NCBI RefSeq assembly: GCF_944388365.1
Contig: NZ_CALXIN010000008.1
Location: forward strand, 1-49,641
Direction of reading: 5' to 3'
DNA from: an uncultured Negativibacillus sp.
Lineage (GTDB): Bacteria > Bacillota > Clostridia > Oscillospirales > Ruminococcaceae
DNA: 49,641 nt
The notes beneath the pieces are model-generated. The model was not told where the DNA came from, ran no database searches, and worked only from the letters and a program-made list of their open reading frames with translations. Below are positions 8,325 through 16,403 of the stretch, piece after piece (positions within the stretch are counted from its first letter, which is position 1; the number at the start of each line of letters is the position of its first letter). A program made the translations under genes and the position numbers.

Positions 8325-8587
8325 TCCCCATGGCAGGAAAGAAGAATGTTGGAAAATCCCTCTGTGCATTTTGCTCAATTTCAACAAGAGAACCCTTTTC
8401 TTTTTGTCGTTTGGGCAATTTTTTAATACAGGTTTTAAAAAAACTGGAAGGAAACGAGCAACCATGGTAAACTATGATTGGGGACGTGTGTTTTTCACAC
8501 GGTTTATATGCGTATCGGTGCAGAAAAACGGGAAAAACGGACAACCTTTTTCTGTACTTTCACCTTGAGAAAGGAGGCTGTGAAGCA
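8325..8587. other. Intergenic region before the molybdenum hydroxylase operon
   Basis: No gene is seen here. The in-frame upstream extension of the FAD-subunit frame back to 8474 lacks a ribosome site. The region contains a small hairpin at 8485-8501 (CGTGTG, five T, CACACG), of unknown meaning. I do not find a convincing plus-strand promoter. Confidence 0.4.
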
Positions 8588-9361
8588 TTGTTCAGCGCAC
8601 AGCAATATGTAAAGGCAACCTCGCTCCAGCAGGCACTGGAGCTCAATCAGAAGCGTTCCAGCGCCATCCTCGGCGGCGGATGCTGGATGCGCCTTGGAAA
8701 GAAAAACTATGCCACCCTCATCGACCTGTCCGGTCTGGGATTGGACACCATTGAGGAAACACCGGAGGAGATTGTTCTGGGAGCAATGGTGACACTGCGC
8801 CAGCTGGAGACCTCGCCGGTGCTGGCAGCGGCATTTGGTCCGCTGTTTGCAAGAATGACCGAACACATCGTCGGCGTACAGTTCCGCAACTGCGCGACCT
8901 TGGGCGGCAGTGTGGTGTCCCGCTTTGGTTTTTCGGACATCATCACCGGACTGCTCGCACTCGACTGCGAGGTTGAGCTGGTGCAGAAGGGCAGGGTAAG
9001 CCTTGCCGACTATGTGCAGATGCCGTATGACCGCGACGTTCTGGCACGGGTCATCCTCAAAAAGAATGGCCGCCGCGCCTGGTATGAGAGCTTCCGCAAC
9101 ACCGAAACCGACCTGCCGGTGCTCAACTGTGCAGTGTCCTGCCTGAATGGCAGCGCCCGCGTTGTTGTCGGCGCACGTCCGGCAAGAGCGGTGATGCAGG
9201 AGTTTGGACAGATGCCGTCCGAACAGCGGCTGCAGGAGATGCTTGACAAAACAGAGTTTGGAAGCAACATGCGCGCCGGCGCAGAATATCGCAGACAGCT
9301 TGCCGGTGTGCTCTGCCGCCGTGCAATCGAGCAGGTAAAGGGGGATGCTGAATGCAGATAA
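8588..9361 (+). CDS. Molybdenum hydroxylase FAD-binding subunit (xanthine dehydrogenase/CoxM family)
   Basis: FAD subunit that passes electrons from the iron-sulfur subunit to the acceptor. Start TTG 8588, ten bases after AAGGAGG. The 257-residue product has the family order: a Gly-rich FAD loop (ILGGGCWMRLGKK), a VTLRQLE segment, a second loop (NCATLGGSVVSRFG) and the LLALDCEVEL strand. Both FAD loops deviate from the usual GGTDL and TIGGNLA forms, and the protein is shorter than the 280-300 residues common in the family. It overlaps the 2Fe-2S gene by ten bases, so the subunits are translated together. Assignment to the family is secure; substrate is not. Confidence 0.85.
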   Translation: MFSAQQYVKATSLQQALELNQKRSSAILGGGCWMRLGKKNYATLIDLSGLGLDTIEETPEEIVLGAMVTLRQLETSPVLAAAFGPLFARMTEHIVGVQFRNCATLGGSVVSRFGFSDIITGLLALDCEVELVQKGRVSLADYVQMPYDRDVLARVILKKNGRRAWYESFRNTETDLPVLNCAVSCLNGSARVVVGARPARAVMQEFGQMPSEQRLQEMLDKTEFGSNMRAGAEYRRQLAGVLCRRAIEQVKGDAECR

Positions 9362-9819
9362 CAGTAACACTCAACGGCCGGCGCTGCACCGACGAGGTCG
9401 CGCCGGATATGACGCTTTATTCCTATCTCCGCCAGAAGGGCTGCTATTCGGTCAAGTGCGGATGCGAGACCTCCTCGTGCGGACTTTGTACCGTCCACTT
9501 CGACGGCAAACCGGTGCTGTCGTGCAGTATGCTGGCAGTGCGTGCCGACGGTCACAGCGTGACCACGCTGGAAGGCGTCGAGCAGGAAGCGCTGGAATTT
9601 GGAAAGTTTCTGGCCGACGAGGGCGGCGAACAGTGCGGTTTTTGCAGCCCGGGCTTTATTATGAACGTGCTGGCGATGGTAAAAGAGCTGCCAGATCCGA
9701 CCGACGAGCAGATCAAACACTATCTTGCAGGCAACCTCTGCCGCTGCACCGGCTACCAGAGCCATCTGCGCGCCATCAAAAAATATCTTGCCGCAAAACA
9801 GAAGGAGGCTGTCAGATGA
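9352..9819 (+). CDS. Molybdenum hydroxylase 2Fe-2S subunit
   Basis: Electron-transfer subunit of 155 residues carrying two [2Fe-2S] clusters. The N-terminal plant-ferredoxin-type cluster is built by CGCETSSCGLC plus a later Cys in VLSCSML. The C-terminal helical domain has CGFC and CRC (GNLCRCTGYQ), the standard second cluster. Length and order match CoxS/XdhC-type small subunits. The ATG lies inside the end of the FAD gene, and its stop overlaps the ATG of the large subunit (ATGA), which indicates tight translational coupling. Confidence 0.95.
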   Translation: MQITVTLNGRRCTDEVAPDMTLYSYLRQKGCYSVKCGCETSSCGLCTVHFDGKPVLSCSMLAVRADGHSVTTLEGVEQEALEFGKFLADEGGEQCGFCSPGFIMNVLAMVKELPDPTDEQIKHYLAGNLCRCTGYQSHLRAIKKYLAAKQKEAVR

Positions 9820-12107
9820 GTTACGTCAATGCTGCCGTAAGAAAGAAGGATGCAGTCAGCCTGGTCAGCGGCAAACCGGTCTATACCGGTGATATGGTGC
9901 CGCAGAACAGCCTGATGGTCAAAATTTTGCGCAGCCCGCACGCCCATGCGATGATCGAGGAGATCGACGTCAGCCGTGCGATGCAGGTGCCAGGCGTGGT
10001 CTGTGTGCTCACCCATCATGATGTACCGCACAGCCGTTACACTACCGCCGGACAGACCTATCCGGAGTTAAGCCCTTATGACAAACTGATCCTTGATCCG
10101 CACATCCGGTGCGCAGGTGATCCGGTGGCGATTATCGGCGCCGAGACCACCCAGGCTGCAGAAAAAGCGATGAAGCTGATCAAGGTCAAATATCAGGTGC
10201 TGCCTGCGCTGATCGACTATACGCAGGCGATCGACAACCCGATCATCGTCCATCCAGAGGACGACTTTAAGGTGCTGGTGCCGGTCATCAACGCCGAGCC
10301 AAAGCGCAACATCTGTTCCAAGGGCGGTTTCTCGTTTGGAGACGTAGAGGCAGAGTTTGCTGCCTGCGATGTGGTGCTGGAGCAGACCTACAACACCAAG
10401 GCAAACAACCAGACGATGATGGAAGCGTTTGCCACCTTCAGCTATATCGACGCCTTTGGCAAGCTGACTATCGTCAGCTCCACCCAGGTGCCGTTCCATG
10501 TGCGCCGCATCGTGGCAAATGCGCTGGAGATGCCAAAGAGCAACATCCGTGTCATCAAGCCGCGTATCGGCGGCGGCTTTGGCGCAAAACAGAGCGCGGT
10601 CAGCGAGGTATTCCCGTCGCTGGTCACCATGAAAACCGGCCGTCCGGCGTATCTGGTGTTTACCCGCGAGGAGTGTATGACCAATGGTTCTCCGCGTCAC
10701 CAGATGCAGATGAAGGTCAAAATCGGTGCGACCCGCGACGGTCACATCCGCGTCATCGACCTGTATGCCATCTCCAACGCCGGTGCCTACGGCGAGCATG
10801 CGCCGACCACCATCGGACTGGTCGGACACAAGTCGCTGTCGCTGTACGGCAGCCTGAGAGCGGCGCGCTTCAGCTATGATGTCGTCTATTCCAACACCAT
10901 GGGGGCAGGTGCTTACCGCGGTTACGGTGCGACTCAGGGCATCTATGCAGTGGAAAGCGCAGTCAGCGAGCTGGCGGACAAGCTGGGCATCGACCCGACC
11001 GTACTGCGCGAAAAGAACATGGTGCGCGAAGGACAGATCATGCAGGCATACTACAACGAGCCATGCAACAGCTGTGCGCTCGACCGCTGCCTCAAGACCG
11101 CCAAAGAGATGATGCACTGGGATGAAAAATTCCCTGTCCGCAAGCTGCCAAACGGCCACCTGCACGGCTTAGGTGTAGCGTTGGCAATGCAGGGAAGTGG
11201 CATCTCGGGCGTGGACATCGGTGCGGTGGAACTGCGTCTGAATGACGACGGCTTCTATACTCTGCTGGTCGGCTGTACCGATATGGGTACCGGCTGCGAC
11301 ACCATTTTGTCCCAGATGGCGGCAGATATCCTCGACTGTGACATCGACAATATCGCTGTCCGCGGCGTGGATACCGACCAGTCGCCATACGACACCGGCT
11401 CCTATGCTTCGGCAACCACCTATGTCACCGGCGGCGCTGTGGTCAAGGCCGCAGAAAAGCTGCGTGCAAAGATTCTGGAAACCGGTGCAGATATTCTGGG
11501 CGTCAGCCCTGAAAAAGCCGAGTTTGACGGCAAACAGGTGACCGACACCGAGACAGGCAAATCCATTAGCCTGCGGGAAATCGGCTATATCACCTGTAAT
11601 GGTTCCAGACAGCTGCTGTCCTCCCATGAGTCGCACTCGTCCAAGGTTTCTCCGCCGCCGTTCATGGTCGGCATGGCAGAGGTGGACATCGACCCTGAAA
11701 CCGGCAAGGTCACCCTGATGGACTACGTTGCCGTTGTTGACTGCGGAACGGTCATCAACAAAAACCTGGCGCGTGTTCAGACCGAGGGTGGTATTGCACA
11801 GGGCATCGGCATGGCTCTGTACGAGGATATTCAGTACACCGAGGATGGCCGCATGATGAACAACTCCTTCCTCCAGTACAAGATCCCGACCCGTCTGGAG
11901 ATTCCACCGATCCGCGTGGAGTTTGAAAGCAGCTACGAGCCAACCGGACCGTTCGGTGCAAAATCCATCGGTGAGCTGGTCATTAACACACCATCGCCGG
12001 CGATTGCAAGCGCTATCCGCGCAGCAACCGGCATCGCCTTTACCAGCCTGCCGATCACCGCAGAGAAGATTGCTATGGGTCTTCTCCATCAGAAGGAACA
12101 TGAATAA
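9816..12107 (+). CDS. Molybdenum hydroxylase molybdopterin-binding large subunit
   Basis: Catalytic subunit of 763 residues in the xanthine dehydrogenase/aldehyde oxidoreductase/CO dehydrogenase superfamily. Visible motifs are the start SGKPVYTGDM, the cofactor loop GGGFGAKQ, GAYRGYGATQG, and near the end GPFGAKSIGE, where the Glu is in the position of the catalytic base. ATG 9816 follows AAGGAGG by eight bases and overlaps the previous stop. These enzymes hydroxylate purines, aldehydes or N-heterocycles using a Mo-pterin cofactor. The AYRGYG-type Arg is kept, but I cannot decide between xanthine and other substrates. No XdhC-like insertion factor or pterin-synthesis gene lies nearby, so maturation genes must be elsewhere. 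Confidence 0.9.
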   Translation: MSYVNAAVRKKDAVSLVSGKPVYTGDMVPQNSLMVKILRSPHAHAMIEEIDVSRAMQVPGVVCVLTHHDVPHSRYTTAGQTYPELSPYDKLILDPHIRCAGDPVAIIGAETTQAAEKAMKLIKVKYQVLPALIDYTQAIDNPIIVHPEDDFKVLVPVINAEPKRNICSKGGFSFGDVEAEFAACDVVLEQTYNTKANNQTMMEAFATFSYIDAFGKLTIVSSTQVPFHVRRIVANALEMPKSNIRVIKPRIGGGFGAKQSAVSEVFPSLVTMKTGRPAYLVFTREECMTNGSPRHQMQMKVKIGATRDGHIRVIDLYAISNAGAYGEHAPTTIGLVGHKSLSLYGSLRAARFSYDVVYSNTMGAGAYRGYGATQGIYAVESAVSELADKLGIDPTVLREKNMVREGQIMQAYYNEPCNSCALDRCLKTAKEMMHWDEKFPVRKLPNGHLHGLGVALAMQGSGISGVDIGAVELRLNDDGFYTLLVGCTDMGTGCDTILSQMAADILDCDIDNIAVRGVDTDQSPYDTGSYASATTYVTGGAVVKAAEKLRAKILETGADILGVSPEKAEFDGKQVTDTETGKSISLREIGYITCNGSRQLLSSHESHSSKVSPPPFMVGMAEVDIDPETGKVTLMDYVAVVDCGTVINKNLARVQTEGGIAQGIGMALYEDIQYTEDGRMMNNSFLQYKIPTRLEIPPIRVEFESSYEPTGPFGAKSIGELVINTPSPAIASAIRAATGIAFTSLPITAEKIAMGLLHQKEHE

Positions 12108-12150
12108 AAATAAAATCCTCCCTGCCTTTGCTGGGAGGGCATCATAAAAA

Positions 12151-12188
12151 AACTCCCTGTGCGGCACAAGCCGCGCAGGGAGTTTTTT
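12151..12188. terminator. Bidirectional terminator between convergent genes
   Basis: AACTCCCTGTGCGG and CCGCGCAGGGAGTT pair with one wobble; T-runs follow on both strands. It serves the hydroxylase operon on the plus strand and the small membrane protein gene on the minus strand. Confidence 0.9.
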
Positions 12189-12194
12189 GTTATG

Positions 12195-12551
12195 TTATTT
12201 TAAACGTCCGTTGGAACGGCGTCCCGAACGCTTTTTCGCTACAAAGTAGCCGACAGCACAGCTGATGGTCGCCGCAGAGAAGTACAGAACCAGCATGGGC
12301 CAGATGCTCATGTCATAGAAAAAGTACATCGACGGCAGAAACAGCAGCGCTGCAAACAGCGAGTAGTACAGCTGAAATCCCGATTTGAGCCCGCAGTAGA
12401 TGCCGCAGCACAGGCAGGCGATAGGGAAGATCAGCAGCAACGAGGTGGACAGATAGAGATTATTGGGGAAAAGCAGACCGATAATCGGAATCGCAATATA
12501 GATGGTCAGCGTAATAAAGCAGCAGTCGATCACCGCTTTTGGGTTTTTCAT
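12195..12551 (-). CDS. Small four-helix membrane protein, unknown function
   Basis: Predicted 118-residue protein with four hydrophobic segments (near residues 10-28, 33-52, 60-75 and 82-103) and a strongly basic C-terminus (KKRSGRRSNGRLK). Start ATG 12551 is eight bases after AAAGGA; the ORF could be extended ten codons but the extension covers the ribosome site. Cysteines cluster in CLCCGIYCG in the second helix region. I do not recognise the family. It is transcribed alone, convergent to the hydroxylase operon and divergent from sipL-spoIVA. Confidence 0.6.
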   Translation of the reverse strand: MKNPKAVIDCCFITLTIYIAIPIIGLLFPNNLYLSTSLLLIFPIACLCCGIYCGLKSGFQLYYSLFAALLFLPSMYFFYDMSIWPMLVLYFSAATISCAVGYFVAKKRSGRRSNGRLK

Positions 12552-12616
12552 AACATACATCCTTTCAATCGGTATTTCCAATCAGTATAGCATATTTTTG
12601 CAGACACTTCAACTGC

Positions 12617-12643
12617 ATATTCCATCGTCCTGCCTCATACCAT
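12617..12643 (+). promoter_or_regulatory. Sigma-E-like sporulation promoter of sipL-spoIVA
   Basis: ATA at 12617-12619 (within GCATATTC) and CATACCAT at 12636-12643 are 16 bases apart. The mother-cell sigma-E consensus is ATA, 16-18 bases, CATACANT; the -10 differs at one position. Expression under sigma-E is what is known for spoIVA in Bacillus and Clostridium. Confidence 0.55.
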
Positions 12644-12738
12644 GGTGGAGAAGAACAACCCCTGAAAGATATCCGCAAGGGCGTACAGGCAGACGGAAAC
12701 AGACTTTGACCGCTGCCAAAAAAGAAAGAGAGGTCATC

Positions 12739-14340
12739 ATGATGGAATGCAATGCGATAAGGCAGGCAGTTTGCGTCAATGAAACGGTGTTTGATTCCGT
12801 GGTGGAAGTTCCGTTGGAGGCGGACATCATCCTGCCCGATTATTGTCCCGATATTGTCAAGATTTTAAAATGTTCGCTGGATTTCTGCATCAGCTCCAGT
12901 CGGGTACAGGGCCGTCAGCTGAGTCTGGAGGGAATGTGCAGCGTCCACTGTCTGTATCTGGGAGAGGACAGCGCCGGAACGCAGCTGCGTCTGCGCTGTA
13001 TCGACTATAAGCTGCCTTACACCAAAACGGTGGACCTGAAAGGAGAAGCCAGGGAGGTTTTGTGCTTTGTCAGCCTGGAATCCTCCTACTGCAACTGCCG
13101 TGCCGTCAGCAAGCGGCGCATCGAGCTGCGTGCTTCGGCAAGCCACCGGCTCTGTGCAGTCAGCAGCTCCCAGCAGCAGGCAGTCACCGAGGCTGCCGAG
13201 GACACCGAAAATCCGCTGGGCGTTCAGCTGCGTCAGAAGAGCTTTGAACAAAACAGCTTTGTTTCCCAGCCAAGAGAAACCATCAGCGTCAGCGAGCAGA
13301 TGGAGCTGGGAGCGGGAAAGGCGCCGGTGCGCAGCATCATCTCCTCCAACATCAGCGCAGTGATGACCGATCACAAGCTCATCTCCGGCAAGATTGTCAC
13401 CAAGGGAGAGCTGCACATCAGCCTGCTGTACAGTGCAGACACTGCTGCTGATACCGTGGAACAGATGGAGTATGTGCTGCCCATCAGCGGAGTGGTGGAT
13501 GCACCAGGCGCTGACGACAGCTGCATCTGTTCGGCAGGCTATGAGGTGTGCGAGTATGAACTTTCTCCCAAGTCCGATCTGGAGGGAGAAAATACTCTGC
13601 TGGAGCTGCACGCACAGGTGGTGGTCAACGCCGAAATCTGCCGCCGCAGCCAGATTTCATTGGCGGATGACTGCTATTCCACCCGCTATGAGTGCGAGGG
13701 CCACAGCCGCCCGATGGATTTTCTCAGCCTGGTCGAAGCGGTGGAGGAGCGCAATATGTACAAAGGAGAGATCCAGCTGCCAGAGGAGATCGAAACGATT
13801 CTCAGCGGCTGGGGAAAGGTGTCGGGAAGCACCGTCCGCTTTGAGGAGAAGGACGGACAGCAGCAGGCTGTGGTGCAGTTAAACCTGAACCTGTGTCTGC
13901 TGGCGACCGACCGCGATGGCAGCATCCAGTTTTACGACAAAACCGAGCCGATGGAGTGTACCTTCCCGATTCCGGCGGCACAGTCCGGCAGCAAATTGAT
14001 CTTCTGTCCGCAGGCGTCGGTGGTCGGATTCGATTATAACCGCAGCTCGGACAGCTTGCAGGTGCGCTGCGAGGTGCTTTTGCGCGGATGTATCTGTCAG
14101 ATGCATCGGTGCAGCGTGATGGAGGAGATCAGCGTCGATCAGGAGCATCCGGTGCGATGGGAGGACGACTGTTCGCTGACCATCTATTATGCCGATGCAG
14201 GAGAAAATCTGTGGGAGATCGCAAAGCGCTACCACACCGCCATGCAGTCGGTGATGGAGGCAAACCAACAGGTCGAGCTGAGCGACGATGCACAGGTCAC
14301 CAAGCGGGAGATGCTGCTCATCCCGATTTTGTCGCGATGA
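12739..14340 (+). CDS. sipL: SpoIVA-interacting protein SipL (SPOCS/DUF3794 plus LysM)
   Basis: 533-residue spore morphogenesis protein. It shows at least two SPOCS (DUF3794) modules: one around residues 10-110 with DIILPDYCPDIVKIL, and another in the middle with SNISAVMTDHKLISGKI. A C-terminal LysM domain spans about 483-531 (GENLWEIAKRYHTAMQSVMEANQ). In Clostridioides difficile, SipL binds the ATPase SpoIVA through its LysM domain and is required to encase the forespore with coat. Here spoIVA is the very next gene, which strongly supports the name. ATG 12739 or 12742 can serve as start; GAGAGG precedes both. Upstream in-frame extension is non-coding leader containing the sigma-E-like promoter. 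Confidence 0.85.
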   Translation: MMECNAIRQAVCVNETVFDSVVEVPLEADIILPDYCPDIVKILKCSLDFCISSSRVQGRQLSLEGMCSVHCLYLGEDSAGTQLRLRCIDYKLPYTKTVDLKGEAREVLCFVSLESSYCNCRAVSKRRIELRASASHRLCAVSSSQQQAVTEAAEDTENPLGVQLRQKSFEQNSFVSQPRETISVSEQMELGAGKAPVRSIISSNISAVMTDHKLISGKIVTKGELHISLLYSADTAADTVEQMEYVLPISGVVDAPGADDSCICSAGYEVCEYELSPKSDLEGENTLLELHAQVVVNAEICRRSQISLADDCYSTRYECEGHSRPMDFLSLVEAVEERNMYKGEIQLPEEIETILSGWGKVSGSTVRFEEKDGQQQAVVQLNLNLCLLATDRDGSIQFYDKTEPMECTFPIPAAQSGSKLIFCPQASVVGFDYNRSSDSLQVRCEVLLRGCICQMHRCSVMEEISVDQEHPVRWEDDCSLTIYYADAGENLWEIAKRYHTAMQSVMEANQQVELSDDAQVTKREMLLIPILSR

Positions 14341-14382
14341 GCCGGAAAAAATACAGCAGCAGAACATAAAGGAGTGAAGCAG

Positions 14383-15861
14383 ATGGACAGCCGCAGCATC
14401 TATAAGGACATTGCGCAGCGTACCGGCGGCGATATTTATATCGGCGTTGTCGGGCCGGTGCGCACAGGTAAATCCACCTTTATCAAAAAATTCATGGAAA
14501 ATCTGGTGATTCCCAACATCGAGAGCGAGTTTTTCAAGGAGCGCGCCATTGATGAGCTGCCTCAGTCGGCGGCAGGGAAAACCATTATGACCACCGAACC
14601 AAAGTTTATTCCCGAGGAAGCGGTGCGCATCTCGCTGGACAACAACGCCGAGCTCAACGTCCGCATGATCGACTGCGTCGGCTATATTGTCCCAAGTTCC
14701 CTGGGCTATGTGGAAAACGAGCAGCCGCGCATGGTGATGACGCCTTGGTTTACGGAGGAAATTCCATTCAATATGGCTGCCGAGATCGGCACTCAGAAGG
14801 TCATTCAGGAGCACAGCACCATCGGTCTGGTGGTGACCACCGACGGCTCGATCAGCGACATCCCGCGTGAGGAGTACGCCGAGGCAGAGGAGCGGGTCAT
14901 CCGCGAACTGCAGGAGCTGGAAAAGCCGTTCGCAGTGCTGCTCAACTGTCAGGAGCCAGCCAGTGCCGGCGCAAGGGAACTGACCGAACAGATGCAGCAG
15001 CGCTATGGTGTACCGGTGCTGGCAGTCAACTGTCTGGATTTAAGCGAGAGCGACATCCGCAAGATTCTGTCCAGCGTGCTGATGGAGTTCCCGATTAAGG
15101 AGATCAAAGCCAACATCCCGCGATGGATTCTGTCGCTGGAACAGGGTCACTGGCTCAAGAATGCGCTTTATCAAGCCATCTGCGATGCCTGCGGAGAGAT
15201 TCACCGCATCACCCATGTTTCCGAACGGCTGCAGCAGCTGGAACAGTGTGAGTACATCTCACAGGTGCAGGTCACTGGTATGGATTTGGGTCACGGCAAG
15301 GTGATGCTGTCGATCATTGTACAGCCAAATCTATTCTATGACATTCTGGGCGAGGCTACTGGCCTGGAAATCGGCGGCGAGGAAGGGCTGCTGCCTTGCT
15401 TGTGTCAGCTGGCACAGATCAAAAAGGAGTACGACAAGGTGCGCGGCGCACTGGAGGAGGTAGCGGCCACCGGCTATGGCATTGTGATGCCGTCGCTGGA
15501 AGAGCTGAGCCTGGAGGAACCGCAGATTGTCAAACAGGGCGGACGCTATGGAGTGCGCCTGAAGGCGTCGGCTCCATCCATCCACATGATGCGCGCCGAC
15601 ATCACCACCGAGGTCAGCCCGATCGTCGGCAGCGAAAAACAGTCCGAGGAGCTGGTGATGAGCCTGCTGCAGGAGTTCGAGGACGACCCGCAGAAGATCT
15701 GGAGCAGCAACATCTTTGGCAAGTCGCTGCATGAGCTGGTCAATGAGGGATTGCACAACAAACTTTACCGGATGCCAGCCGATGCCCGCATCCGGATGCA
15801 GGAAACCATCGAGCGAATCATCAACGAAGGCTGCAACGGACTGATCTGTATCATCCTGTAA
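14383..15861 (+). CDS. spoIVA: Stage IV sporulation protein A, coat morphogenetic ATPase
   Basis: 492 residues, the same length as Bacillus subtilis SpoIVA. The P-loop GPVRTGKST is at residues 24-32, followed by the conserved opening YKDIAQRTGGDIYIGVVGP and the insert around FFKERAIDELPQS. The C-terminus ends RMQETIERIINEGCNGLICIIL, also characteristic. SpoIVA hydrolyses ATP to polymerise on the outer forespore membrane as the base of the coat. Start is ATG 14383, eight bases after AAAGGAG; the GTG at 14374 lies in that site. It follows sipL by 42 bases without a terminator, so both probably come from the sigma-E-like promoter at 12617. Confidence 0.97.
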   Translation: MDSRSIYKDIAQRTGGDIYIGVVGPVRTGKSTFIKKFMENLVIPNIESEFFKERAIDELPQSAAGKTIMTTEPKFIPEEAVRISLDNNAELNVRMIDCVGYIVPSSLGYVENEQPRMVMTPWFTEEIPFNMAAEIGTQKVIQEHSTIGLVVTTDGSISDIPREEYAEAEERVIRELQELEKPFAVLLNCQEPASAGARELTEQMQQRYGVPVLAVNCLDLSESDIRKILSSVLMEFPIKEIKANIPRWILSLEQGHWLKNALYQAICDACGEIHRITHVSERLQQLEQCEYISQVQVTGMDLGHGKVMLSIIVQPNLFYDILGEATGLEIGGEEGLLPCLCQLAQIKKEYDKVRGALEEVAATGYGIVMPSLEELSLEEPQIVKQGGRYGVRLKASAPSIHMMRADITTEVSPIVGSEKQSEELVMSLLQEFEDDPQKIWSSNIFGKSLHELVNEGLHNKLYRMPADARIRMQETIERIINEGCNGLICIIL

Positions 15862-15906
15862 GCGATAAAAACTGTCCTTCATATAAAGACAAATGACCTC
15901 CATTTT

Positions 15907-15950
15907 ATCCGTATTTCTATTCTTGTTAGAATAGAAATACGGATATTTTT
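15907..15950 (+). terminator. Terminator of sipL-spoIVA
   Basis: A 17-base stem that begins ATCCGTATTTC and closes on GAAATACGGAT, with a short loop, followed by ATTTTT. Confidence 0.9.
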
Positions 15951-16280
15951 GTATAAAAAAACATTTTAGCCCTGCCAAAGAGGGAGAAAGTCCAAAATAA
16001 AGCGGTTTTTTATATTTTGATGCTGAAAAATTGTTTTTAAAATAAAGAAAATAATTTCATGTTAGAAAAATACGAATCGGAATAAAGCAAGTTTAATTTC
16101 ATTTTGCAATCAAAAAGAGAAAGCGATACAGACAAAAATGAGAGCGAATCGAAAAATGGTGCGTTTTCACATTATGTTCATATTTTGGTGGCTCATGGAA
16201 AAAATGATAGTCTTATTATGCAAAATATGGCAAAAGCACAGCTATTTTTACACATATATTATAATTATACAAGAATAATA
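15951..16280. other. AT-rich intergenic region, no gene seen
   Basis: About 330 bases of strongly A/T-rich DNA. Short frames exist (for example 16104-16295), but they lack ribosome sites and normal composition. It may hold upstream control sequences for the peptidase-transporter operon. Confidence 0.5.
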
Positions 16281-16309
16281 TTGACAATTTGTTAAGCTGG
16301 TGCTATGGT
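16281..16309 (+). promoter_or_regulatory. Sigma-A promoter of the peptide-use operon
   Basis: TTGACA at 16281-16286 and TATGGT at 16304-16309 with a 17-base spacer. The first gene starts about 90 bases downstream. Confidence 0.75.
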
Positions 16310-16403
16310 ATAAAGCAAATCAAGAGGATATGAATATATTCATATCGTGCAGGGAAAATGCGCTTTTGCCTGCGAAAATCGAAAAAATGAGGGAGGTTTT
16401 TTC

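Noticed and set aside
9345..9815. 157-codon upstream extension of the hydroxylase large subunit
   Set aside because: It is the out-of-frame shadow of the 2Fe-2S gene; AAGGAGG and ATG at 9816 define the start.
12502..12738. 79-codon upstream extension of sipL
   Set aside because: It crosses the divergent promoter and the sigma-E-like elements, and a ribosome site lies directly before ATG 12739.
16104..16295. Small plus-strand frame of 63 codons in the AT-rich gap
   Set aside because: TTG start without ribosome site and composition no different from non-coding surroundings.
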